A stretch of 64,000 bases of DNA from Anthracocystis setariae (lineage: Eukaryota; Basidiomycota; Ustilaginomycetes; Ustilaginales; Ustilaginaceae). Location: contig CAKMXJ010000019.1 in NCBI GenBank assembly GCA_928724745.1, positions 186,001-250,000 on the forward strand. The letters are read 5' to 3'. How positions within the stretch are numbered: position 1 is the stretch's first letter; each line of letters starts with the position of its first letter. The notes beneath the pieces were generated by a model, which had not been told where the DNA came from, made no database searches, and saw only the letters and a program-made list of their open reading frames with translations. Position numbers and translations under genes: made by a program. This document shows, piece by piece, positions 40,535-49,059 of this stretch.

Positions 40535-42208
40535 ATGTCCGGCACAACGCAATGGGAAAACATCTACCATGGTCTCGACACAACCCCAGGAAAGCTCCGA
40601 ATGTCTCAAGGCGGTCTCGGCTGGAAACCTTCCGTTGGCGAAGGCAGCACCATCACCATCCCTGCCGATCAAATGTCGTCCTTCCAATGGATCCGCGTAG
40701 CTAGGAACTTCCAGCTCTCCATCTTCCTCACAAAGGACCGAGAAATCCCCTCGTCGGCTCAGACCAATCCGCGCCGCACCAACTTTGACGGCTTCGTCCG
40801 CGACGACTTCGAACGTCTTTCCTCCTCCATCCGGCAATACTTTAACAAGCCGCTCGAGACCACCGAAGTCTCCACCAGGGGATGGAACTGGGGTCAGGCA
40901 AAGATCAGCAACCACGATGTGCAGTTCTTGGTGAGGGATAAGTTGGCCTTCGAGTTGCCCTTGGCTCATCTCGCCAACAGCAACATTGCAAAGACCGAGG
41001 TGTCGATGGAGTTTTTGAATCCGGAACAGCAGCAGCCCGGTGCCAACACAGGCTCTTCAGATGCAGGTGCGAGCAAGTCGAGGCGCAGCAAGGGTGATCA
41101 GCTCGTCGAAATGCGATTGTATGTGCCCGGTCAGGCAGCCAAAGACGATGGCAGTGATGCCGCAAGTGCAGCAGATGGCGACGACAACAACGAGGAGACA
41201 GCAGCAGAGGCATTCCACGAGGCACTCAAATCCAAGGCCGATATCGGCCAAGTCGCCGGCGATTCCATCGTCGTCTTCAAAGAAGTCCTCGTTCTCACCC
41301 CTCGTGGCCGATACGACATCGATGTCTTCAACACCTTTATCCGTCTTCGTGGAAAGACGTACGATTACAAGATCCTCTACAGCTCCATGAACAAGCTCTT
41401 CCTGCTGCCCAAATCCGACGAGATCCACGTCATGCTCGTTATCGGTCTCGACCCTCCCATTCGCCAGGGTCAGACTCGTTACCCGTACCTGGTGCTTCAG
41501 TTCCCTCGCGAGGAAGAGATGGACGCCGAACTCAACCTCGACGAACAGACGATCCAGGAAAAGTACGACGGCAAGCTCAAGAAACGCTACGAAGAGCCCA
41601 CGTTCCGCATCGTCACCAACATCTTCAAGGTGCTTTCCGGACAAAAAGTATCTACACCCACCGATTTCGAGTCTTCGTCGGGCCAGACCAGCATCAAGTG
41701 CAACGTCAAGGCTGCGGATGGAAACCTGTATCCACTGGAAAAGTCGTTGCTGTGGGTGTCCAAGCAGCCTGTGTACGTGCCGTACTCGGAGATCCACCAG
41801 GCGATCCTGTCGCGTGTAGGTGGCGCGGTGGCTTCGTCCAAGACGTTTGATCTGCGCGTCGCCACCAAGAGCGGTACCGAGCATACGTTCCAGTCGATCT
41901 CGAGGGAGGAGTTGGATCGGTTGAAAGCGTGGTTGGCGGAGCGTAAGGTTCGCATTAAGAACGAGATGGCGGAAGAGACGGGTGGATTGGCAGCGGCAGC
42001 AGCGGCAGGGTTGTTGAGCGACGACGATGAGGAGATGGGAGATGCACGCGGTGCAGATGAGGATGAGGATAGTGAGGAAGATGCCGATTTTGCCGCCGAT
42101 ACAGATTCCGATGGTGGCTCGCCATCGGAAGCGAGTTCGGATGAGGAGGGCGATGGTGCATATGACGATGATGGTGATGATAGGCCCAAAAAGAAGAGAA
42201 AGGATTGA
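40535..42208 (+). CDS. POB3: FACT histone chaperone subunit POB3/SSRP1
   Basis: 557 residues from a strong start context (CCACCATGTC). POB3 pairs with SPT16 in the FACT complex, which loosens and rebuilds nucleosomes during transcription and replication. The N-terminal dimerisation domain opens with WENIYHGLDTTPGKLRMSQGGLGWK. The structure-specific recognition and PH-like segments follow (GRYDIDVFNTFIRLRGKTYDYKILYSSMNKLFLLPK; EEPTFRIVTNIFKVLSGQKV). The C-terminus is acidic (DDDEEMGDARGADEDEDSEED) and ends in KKKRKD, a likely nuclear signal. It has no HMG box, as expected for fungal POB3, where Nhp6 supplies that role. Confidence 0.96.
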   Translation: MSGTTQWENIYHGLDTTPGKLRMSQGGLGWKPSVGEGSTITIPADQMSSFQWIRVARNFQLSIFLTKDREIPSSAQTNPRRTNFDGFVRDDFERLSSSIRQYFNKPLETTEVSTRGWNWGQAKISNHDVQFLVRDKLAFELPLAHLANSNIAKTEVSMEFLNPEQQQPGANTGSSDAGASKSRRSKGDQLVEMRLYVPGQAAKDDGSDAASAADGDDNNEETAAEAFHEALKSKADIGQVAGDSIVVFKEVLVLTPRGRYDIDVFNTFIRLRGKTYDYKILYSSMNKLFLLPKSDEIHVMLVIGLDPPIRQGQTRYPYLVLQFPREEEMDAELNLDEQTIQEKYDGKLKKRYEEPTFRIVTNIFKVLSGQKVSTPTDFESSSGQTSIKCNVKAADGNLYPLEKSLLWVSKQPVYVPYSEIHQAILSRVGGAVASSKTFDLRVATKSGTEHTFQSISREELDRLKAWLAERKVRIKNEMAEETGGLAAAAAAGLLSDDDEEMGDARGADEDEDSEEDADFAADTDSDGGSPSEASSDEEGDGAYDDDGDDRPKKKRKD

Positions 42209-42290
42209 GCCACATTTTGTTTCACAGCACAACGCAATCTCTGTTTCAAGCATTCACTCGAGACCGGCTTTTGGGTTTTGGTTTGACTGC

Positions 42291-42328
42291 GATGCGATGC
42301 GATGCGATGCGATGCGATGGCGATGCGA
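42291..42328. repeat. (GATGC)n microsatellite
   Basis: About seven pentamer units between the convergent ends of POB3 and the kinase gene. Confidence 0.85.
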
Positions 42329-42343
42329 TTTGCGTTTCTATGA

Positions 42344-43465
42344 TTATGACCTTGTTTCCCATGTGTTGATGACTTTGTGCAGCCATGCTTTGTCTGTCAA
42401 CAGCGCCTTGACACGAGCGGTCAGCCAGTCAGTGTTGCCCCAGAAGCCTCCACTCCACCCGGCGAGGAATCGGACCCAGCTGACCAAGGCGAGTTGCCAA
42501 TCTTGGATCAATTGAGCATAGTCATACGATTTGCCACTTGGTAGCGCACTGGTGAGGTACTGGTGGTAAGTGGTGAGCAGCTTGCGCTCTGCCCTGTCGT
42601 CCCTCAACAGATGCGAGGGGATCGAGGTGGTGAGGAACTTGGCGAGATCCTGTACGCCCAAGCCGATGCCGACGTATTGAAAATCGTACATGGCCATGCT
42701 GTCGCCGTCTGTTGAGAAAGCCATGTTGGCCGCCTTGACATCGCCATGGATCAAGCTCAAGTGCGAGCGGTCGGTGGGGTTGTTCAGACAATAATCGACA
42801 GCTTGGGCGAGGTTGGAGGAAGAGTGCAGACCGAGTTGACCCCAAGTATCGCGCCGGGAGATGGACTCAAGCTCTTGGAGACGTGTAGCGAGGTAGTGAT
42901 ATCCGCCTTGCTGCCACAAACCCTGACCCTTCCAAGACTGGACGGCAACAGAGGGAGGCGGGCAGAAGGAGGTGGTGGTCTGCGACGATTCAATATGCCA
43001 CGATCGAGCGTGGAAAGTGGCTAGCCATTGCAAAGCTTTGTCGATCTGCTTTTCAGTGAGCGTCCCTCTCCTCTCGGTGAGAGTTGGAAAGCGGATGCTC
43101 AAGTCTTCGAGGATCAGCGTTTGGCCCTCATCGGCGTGTGCACTCGAACTGAGCAGCGTCGGAATATGACATGCTACATGGTTATTTATCAAGCGCTGGG
43201 CATAGTCGCGGTAGAAGTTGGCCTCCACGCGATAGGAGAGCATTTTGCGTGCGTGGCCCTCATCGTAACCTGATTTCTGTCGAGGTGCACGGATGGTCTT
43301 GACGATAAAGGTCGAGTGTTTGTCTCGGCCTATAGGGTGGTCAAGGTGAATGCGGTAGATGTGTCCGTAACCTGCCCATAGCTCGGACAGATGGGTGGCT
43401 TTGACGACCTTGGAGCCAGAGGGTAGTAACGGAGCAAGCAATTGCTTGAGCTCGTCTTGCTTCAT
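42344..43465 (-). CDS. APH/CHK-fold small-molecule kinase
   Basis: 373 residues, no intron. It has the protein-kinase-like fold of aminoglycoside phosphotransferase and ecdysteroid/choline-kinase relatives: the ATP lysine in STFIVKTIRAP, LILEDLS, the catalytic loop LIHGDVKAANMAF (HGDxxxxN), and the metal Asp in MYDFQYVGIG. The end (WVRFLAGWSGGFWGN) is conserved in the CHK-like branch. The substrate, some small hydroxylated molecule, is unknown. A gypsy LTR begins 85 bp upstream of its start codon, so its promoter has been displaced or replaced. Confidence 0.85.
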   Translation of the reverse strand: MKQDELKQLLAPLLPSGSKVVKATHLSELWAGYGHIYRIHLDHPIGRDKHSTFIVKTIRAPRQKSGYDEGHARKMLSYRVEANFYRDYAQRLINNHVACHIPTLLSSSAHADEGQTLILEDLSIRFPTLTERRGTLTEKQIDKALQWLATFHARSWHIESSQTTTSFCPPPSVAVQSWKGQGLWQQGGYHYLATRLQELESISRRDTWGQLGLHSSSNLAQAVDYCLNNPTDRSHLSLIHGDVKAANMAFSTDGDSMAMYDFQYVGIGLGVQDLAKFLTTSIPSHLLRDDRAERKLLTTYHQYLTSALPSGKSYDYAQLIQDWQLALVSWVRFLAGWSGGFWGNTDWLTARVKALLTDKAWLHKVINTWETRS

Positions 43466-43550
43466 GTTTGCAGATGCTAGAAGATGTCAAAGATGGCGTC
43501 GAGGCAGGGCTGGGCGAGCACAAAGCCTGCACAACGCTGCACAACAAGGT

Positions 43551-44661
43551 TGTCAGCGGTCGGGCGCCTGGTAAATAGGCCGATCTTGTTTCGAGAGCGG
43601 TGCGGTCCTGTTGGGCTGGGCCGCCGAGTTTGGGTTACGCGCCTGCGCAACTGGGTAGTACGAGGTGGGTTGCGCAGATACGTCGGCGGTCCGATAACAA
43701 CGACTAGGCCGCACTCGACTCGACGGCGGTGGAGTGTGGGCCTCTCAACCGCGTTCGACCTATTACCGACTGACGCTGTTGGCGCTCCGTTCAGCGGCAG
43801 CACGGCGTACTCGGTATTACGGTGTGTTAGCTTGGTGTCCCGCAAGCGCTCTTGACGAGACAGGAAGCTGTTTAGATGATTAGGTGAACACTGGGAGTGA
43901 TCACCAAGCTGTTACGGCGACGGCTTAGGGCCTGACGTCCCGATGTCAGCTTGTAGGCAGCGTTTACGCGCTGCGGTGTCGATACCGGTACCGACGAGGT
44001 CTAGCTGTTCTCCGACTTGAACGGAGGCACGCGAGGAAGCTGCAATGCTACTTGTATTGCAACTTACTGAACTAGAAACTGAATGATCGTGAAGACGTCG
44101 TTAAGAATAGATACTGAGCTGAAGACTGGTGTTGTAAGAAGTAGAGTGGATGAGGAGCTCATCCACTACGAGCCAGGTGAGGAGACATTAAGTATGACAG
44201 CTCCAAGCCCCTATGGAAAGGCCGATCCAGCGCTAGCCTATTGTCTAGCTGCACGGCCTGCGTGTGCGCATGTACTGACCGTGATACAAGCAGCTGATCA
44301 CCTCCAAGCCTCTGAGAGCGCCTGAGATGGTGTCCCACCTCTGCTGATCACCTCGAGACGGTGTTGTCGCGATCCGGCGTCTCTGCGATGTCGAACAGCC
44401 GCAATCCGACTATTATGAACAGAAGCGGTCGAAAGAGATTCTTAGAGCCGCACTCACTACGAGCGCGGCCGAGAAGCGTGTTTTCCACCGCTCCAACTTT
44501 GCCCCCGTGAGTATCGACGCTACTCAATACGCCGCAATGCCGGCATCATACCTCCTCTCCTCCAATGCCCGGGCGTCCGAGTATGACTCTATCGACCGCG
44601 CTTGAGCTGAGGGCGGCCGAAAAGCGAGTTTTCCGCCGCCTGGGCTTCGCCGCCTGTGACA
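43551..44661 (-). repeat. 3' LTR of the outer gypsy-type element
   Basis: About 1.1 kb, bounded by TGTCA and TGACA. It shares blocks with the 845-bp LTR of the inner gypsy: the TGTCAGCG/GGGCGCC start, a GTGGATGAG...CTCATCCAC hairpin (44146-44166), and the final CTGTGACA-TTACCCCCC junction. It contains two related stretches near 44462 and 44610 (GGCGGCCGAAAAGCG-like), suggesting a diverged internal duplication, which may explain the extra length. Confidence 0.7.
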
Positions 44662-44674
44662 TTACCCCCCTTCC
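44662..44674 (-). other. Polypurine tract of the outer gypsy-type element
   Basis: On the minus strand GGAAGGGGGGTAA directly abuts the LTR. The inner gypsy has nearly the same tract at the same place, which supports the element orientation. Confidence 0.7.
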
Positions 44675-45841
44675 GAGACCCGAGCTCCGGCGAGGCGAAA
44701 TGAAATGGGCTGCGCATCTTCCAGCCGCTGTGAGCTCGACGGCGGCTGAGTGATGAGTCTGAGAACTACCATCATCACCTCCAGCCCCATTCGTCGCCAT
44801 CAGCACCATGGCGCCCAAGAAGAAGACCCCCCCTGCGTCTGCCGTTCCGTCGCGTCGATCGGCTCGGCTCGCCAAGACGCCGGCCGATACGGATACCCCC
44901 TCCGACTCGTCGCCCGGCTCCAGTAACGCCCCGGCGGCCTCTGCCAGTCCTGTCACGCCTGCGGTCCTGGTCGTCGCCTCTGCCACTGATCACGCGCCCG
45001 ACACTACGGCTGCGGTCCCTGCTGCCGTCCCATCTGGCGCATTGGACAAGGCTGCTTCTTCCGCCGCTCCAGACGCAGTGGCCGTGACTACCGTTGTTGC
45101 TGCTTCCGACGCCGTTGCGTCCCCTACTGGTGTCCCCGAGCCAGTCGCCGTGACCCCTCCACAGAGCCGGATTGCGTCTGTTGGGGGCGGCTCTCTACTG
45201 GTACCCCTGTTCCTTGGCCCGTCGCGCTCGCCGTCTTCAAGAGGTTCGATCTCGCCACCTCGCTCGCCGGTCTACGTACGTTCGTCGCCGGACCTGTACG
45301 CGCCCCCCACCTCTCCTTCGCGGATCCCTTCTTCTCCGGGGAGGTTCATGGCCGAGGAGCTGCGTGTGATGACGAGCGCGCAGCTCCATGAGCATGGTCT
45401 AACGCCAGCCTCGCCCGTGGAGCCCCGCTCACCCGCCTATGGTACGGAATCGAACGAGCATGCTGGTCCCGTGCGCGCTGGCACGCCTGTGGACTCCTGG
45501 GAATCGTCCGGCCGCCAAACACCTGGCCTTGGCCCGCTACTGGGGTCCCCCAACCGCCGAACTCCTGAAATCGGCCCGCCGCCCATCCGTCGGGCCGAAG
45601 ACGTGGTGCCACAACGCTCCGGCCCGCGCAAACCCAATCTGGTCGAAATGCTGGAATGGACAGAGCGGTTTACCGCCCCTGCTCTGCTTGTTGCCATCGT
45701 CAACAAGGCCTGGAGCCGCGATTGGCAGCTCGACGATGCCGGCCGAGTCTGGTTGCACCGTACGATGGTGCGACGCTTGACCGAGGGTAGCTCACCATGG
45801 CCAAACTACAGCTGCCAGCACTGTGCCGATTTGGATGTGCC

Positions 45842-45911
45842 GTAAGTATTGTTCTTGACATAAGTGGTTTGGACAACACTAACAATTTGCCTTGTTTCTT
45901 GATTATATTAG
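45842..45911 (+). other. 70-bp spliceosomal intron in the antisense accessory ORF
   Basis: GTAAGT donor, ACTAAC branch-like motif at about 45877-45883, TTAG acceptor. Removing it restores VPCF, which is uninterrupted in the inner gypsy homologue. On the sense retroelement RNA this is the wrong strand for splicing. Confidence 0.75.
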
Positions 45912-45998
45912 GTGCTTTCCGGTCACCTATGGTGATCCCACGGGTCCTCGTCCCCGTCCCGCAGCCTCGTCATGCTGCCATTGTTTGACGAGCAAGAA

Positions 45999-46003
45999 GA
46001 AAT
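45999..46003. repeat. Target-site duplication GAAAT, left copy (copia)
   Basis: GAAAT at 45999-46003 directly precedes the copia LTR; the same five bases follow the right LTR at 63632-63636. Confidence 0.9.
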
Positions 46004-46718
46004 TATTGGAAGTCGACTGCGTCAAGGGGCGACCTTGACGGTAGGCAGCCAGGTACGATGAGTCTATCGTCTGCCAAAGATACTATAACAAGTAGCTAAG
46101 TCGCTATAGACCTCACACTGGTGGATGGGCGTATAGAGCTGGCTCTGTTGTTATGTCAGGCCAGTTAGATCCGTAACCAAGAGTGGGCGGTGACGTTAGG
46201 CAGCAGGCACGAAGGGGAGAGACCTATGTCGATACAACAGTAGCGACGTCGGTAAGGATCTGTAAGTAGCAGGCGTTATGATACGGAGAAGTTGGTAATG
46301 AATCGATTAAGGGGTCATCAACTGTGCGCTCGAAGTACGCCCTATAAATACACTTAGTCCCCTACATCGTCATTGCCAGTAGCGGTGTAGGGAACCCTAT
46401 AGCGACGACGTTAATGACAAGACTCTTCGCTAAGTGTAAACAACAGTTGACCATCAACATAAACAAAGATGTTGACAATAACATGACCCGACGAGTAACA
46501 TCCCGGTCAGGAATGTGATGAGGCACCATGTCAACATCACGTGGGGACGTACAGTGCCGGCATTGGCTTTGGCACGCGCATAGTTTCCCCGCTGCCGAGT
46601 CCCGAGGAATTGTATTGTCGGCAACTATGCCGGAATATCACCGCACTAGTTATGGACATACTGACGTCTGTAGTGTCACGTCGATGGCTGACGCAGTAGG
46701 TGACCGTATATTTCAACA
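46004..46718 (-). repeat. 3' LTR of the copia element
   Basis: 715 bp; on the element strand it begins TGTTGAAATATAC and ends CTTCCAATA. The terminal inverted repeats are imperfect (TGTTG against TATTG), so it ends TA rather than CA in both copies. Confidence 0.93.
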
Positions 46719-47102
46719 GTCCCCTTCATCTGCTAAGTCGTTAAAGCCGTCGAGCATGACATGAGACATATACAAACCTCACACACAGTGGTGTTTAAGT
46801 GACCGCACTTGAATTGCTAGAGAGCAAAGCGATCAGGGAACTTGAAGGAGAACTATAGACACTAGCGCCAGCGCTAAGATGCTACAGCTAACGAGAAGAC
46901 CGGAACGAGACACGGGGAACTACCTGAATGAGGTTGAGACCTATTGCGTCGAAAGGAAAAGGGGCCGTTAATAGAACGGCGATGACATGAAAGTCATCAG
47001 CGACGATGAGGAAACAACTACACACAAGAGAGTTATTGGCCTGAGGCCCAAGGGAAACGGATCGGGTGAAGGAAAAGAAAAGACTGCAGTTGGCTGCAGT
47101 GA
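46719..47102. other. Copia spacer between polypurine tract and accessory ORF stop
   Basis: On the minus strand a purine-rich tract GATGAAGGGGAC (46719-46730) abuts the LTR and is the likely polypurine tract. The rest shows no gene and presumably is the 3' UTR of the accessory ORF. Confidence 0.6.
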
Positions 47103-48263
47103 CTATCGCGACAAGCTACCCACATACTCGTCGTCGTCATCGTCGTAAAGATGGATGAGGTGTTCATCATCTTCGTCGGAACTATCTTCGCCTTCCGTTT
47201 CCTCTGCCTCTTCTTCTTCGTCGTTATCGACGACGGGAGTAGGATCACGAGCACGGCGAGGGCGAGGGAAACTCGCAGAGGGACGAGCAGGCGACGGCGA
47301 CATAGGAGTGGTGGGAGCGGCGGCGAGTTGTCGGTTGTTGGAAGGAGCAGCTCCAGACGCGGTACCTTCAGCGGTAGGGCGAGGTCGACGTGGGGCAGAA
47401 CGACGGGGACGGCGATGAGGGAGCAGGGCGTCGGCAACATTACCACCAGTAAGAATGTCCGGCATGTCAATGTTGAGCAGGGACGAGAGCAAGTTGATGT
47501 CCACGATAGCTGCATCAAATTCCAGCTGGCGAGTAAGTCCGTTCACATGCATCCGCAGTCGAGCCAACGCATTAGCGATGGCGACACGGTCCTGCCGTCC
47601 ACGCGTCTTGCGGTGGTTGTCGCCGATCAAGGTACAGGACTTGCCGTGTCTGTGGCACAGATCACAGCTGTCCGTTCGTTGCTTGCCAGTCATATCGAAT
47701 CCAGTGCCCGTAGTACAGATGACGCCCTTCTTCATACAGTAATCGCATCCAGGCAACTTGACCCAATATCCCTGCCTAATCACTTCTTGCTCATCCGAAG
47801 GGAAGTCGGCAAGGGTCTCCCGCTGGTTAGTGGTCCCTGCAGGCAGCGGGAACGCGAAGCGTCTACGCTTGCCCGGCGTTTCAGGGGAAGCGGTACGCCC
47901 TTGGCGACGACTGGAGGACGATGCATTAACAGGGGGAGTGGAAGTCTGACCAGGGATTTGGTCTTCGGCAGGAATTGGCTCACCACGAACGATCGATCTC
48001 GTATAGGGAGTACCACCCCTCAAGCGGCGCTGTGAGGGGGGCGGGGGAGATGGCGTTCGGACGTCAGCTAAGTCGATTACTTCAGGCGGAGCGCTCTCAC
48101 GTGCTTTTCCTGCACGGGTAAGTGCAGGGCGAGAGCTGGAGGCGGCTGCCGACGTCGGGGGAGCGCTTGAAGATGGGGCGGAGTTACGGGAAGCGGAATT
48201 AGTGCTGGACTTAGTCTTGCCGTTGTTGTTCCCTTTGCCGCGACCGCGGCCTCGTTTAGGCAT
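47103..48263 (-). CDS. Copia accessory ORF with Zn2Cys6-like six-cysteine motif
   Basis: 386 residues from the ATG at 48263 (MPKRGRGRGKGNNNG), same strand as gag-pol but separate and downstream of it. Layout: basic start; Ser/Ala-rich segment; KRRRFAFPLP; then GYWVKLPGCDYCMKKGVIC and SCDLCHRHGKSC, i.e. CX2CX6C-X16-CX2CX6C; a helical stretch (IANALARLRMHVNGLTRQLEF); a basic Pro-rich segment; and a very acidic end (DNDEEEEAEETEGED). This looks like a DNA- or chromatin-binding protein with an acidic tail. The same cysteine signature occurs in the two gypsy accessory ORFs. It has no resemblance to env. Confidence 0.75.
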   Translation of the reverse strand: MPKRGRGRGKGNNNGKTKSSTNSASRNSAPSSSAPPTSAAASSSRPALTRAGKARESAPPEVIDLADVRTPSPPPPSQRRLRGGTPYTRSIVRGEPIPAEDQIPGQTSTPPVNASSSSRRQGRTASPETPGKRRRFAFPLPAGTTNQRETLADFPSDEQEVIRQGYWVKLPGCDYCMKKGVICTTGTGFDMTGKQRTDSCDLCHRHGKSCTLIGDNHRKTRGRQDRVAIANALARLRMHVNGLTRQLEFDAAIVDINLLSSLLNIDMPDILTGGNVADALLPHRRPRRSAPRRPRPTAEGTASGAAPSNNRQLAAAPTTPMSPSPARPSASFPRPRRARDPTPVVDNDEEEEAEETEGEDSSDEDDEHLIHLYDDDDDEYVGSLSR

Positions 48264-49059
48264 AGTGAGACAAGAGTAACAGATGCGGTACAGGGTAAAA
48301 CAGCAGGGGAAATCTTGAGAATGCAACGGTAAGAGCGTATATGCACCGTGACGGAATTATCGATGTAGGTAATGACTTGCAGCGACCGGAAGAAAAGATA
48401 GTCGTGTGAATCCAACCGAAGAGGCGAACCGTGAGAGGAAGAAGACACCAGCTCCTAGTCGAGGAGGCTGGCAACCGAGGGGAGATGTGGATTGAGGCCA
48501 CAAGGCGTTGAGCGACAATGGCAACGAGTAAGCGTTGGCGTTGTTGAACGCGCGTGAGAGGGAATGAGACAACCGATGCTTGATGATGATCACCGACAGC
48601 TACAGATGTAGTGCCGGGTCGGTTGAGGAGTGGTTGAGGAGGAACGGGAAGAGAGTGGCGGCGGTTGTTGAAAACGAGTAGACCCTGCGTCGGCTAGCTC
48701 GCGCTAGAGTCCAAAAAAAAATTTTCTCGCTTGATCGGCATGAGATGCCGCAGTTTTATTTTTATTTTTATTTTACTTGCCGCTGTCGAAGAAGTTTGGC
48801 CGAGGTCTGGAACTGTAAATCGGAATCGAAAATATTTACCTGAATCGGGAATTCTAGAACTATCGCGCGACAATAATTTAACGGCGATGTTATGTTGTTC
48901 CAGTAACGCTATATGTACTAACGACGTTGTTAAGTCGGTTGCGTTTACGCGACACGTCGAATTTAGGATTTTGACGTGATAATTAGTGATTTTCACGCTA
49001 CCCATTACTGTTAGGTCGGGAGTGATTTGCGCGTCACGTCAATTTGAATTTCGGCGCGT
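48264..49059. other. Copia spacer between pol stop and accessory ORF start
   Basis: About 800 bp without a supported ORF. It must contain the promoter of the accessory gene if that is transcribed separately. A (TTTTTA)n-like run lies near 48754-48775 and an A run near 48712-48719. Confidence 0.5.

Larger units (their letters stand above)
44808..46003 (+). pseudogene. Retroelement accessory ORF (six-Cys motif), 5' part, cut by copia insertion
   Basis: Antisense to its gypsy element. ATG in good context (CACCATGGCG), 147 bp past the LTR. Exon 1 is 44808-45841, intron 45842-45911 (GTAAGT ... CTAAC branch-like ... TTAG), exon 2 from 45912. The first 290 residues are Ala/Pro/Ser-rich with RRSARLAK; then a conserved block WTERF...TEGSSPWPNYSCQHC leads into CX2CX6C-X19-CX2CX6C. 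The copia target site falls inside the codon of the last cysteine; the frame resumes at 63637. It resembles the inner gypsy ORF at 53777-55612 (LSEGCSPWPTWSCERC, and VPCF at the intron site). It is probably a Zn-binding nuclear protein; role unknown. Confidence 0.7.

Noticed and set aside
41057..42253. Minus-strand open frame of 398 codons opposite POB3
   Set aside because: POB3 is unmistakable on the plus strand; the reverse frame has no domain.
47103..48263. Copia accessory ORF as an envelope gene
   Set aside because: No signal peptide or membrane segment; basic, acidic and Cys-rich segments fit a nuclear protein.
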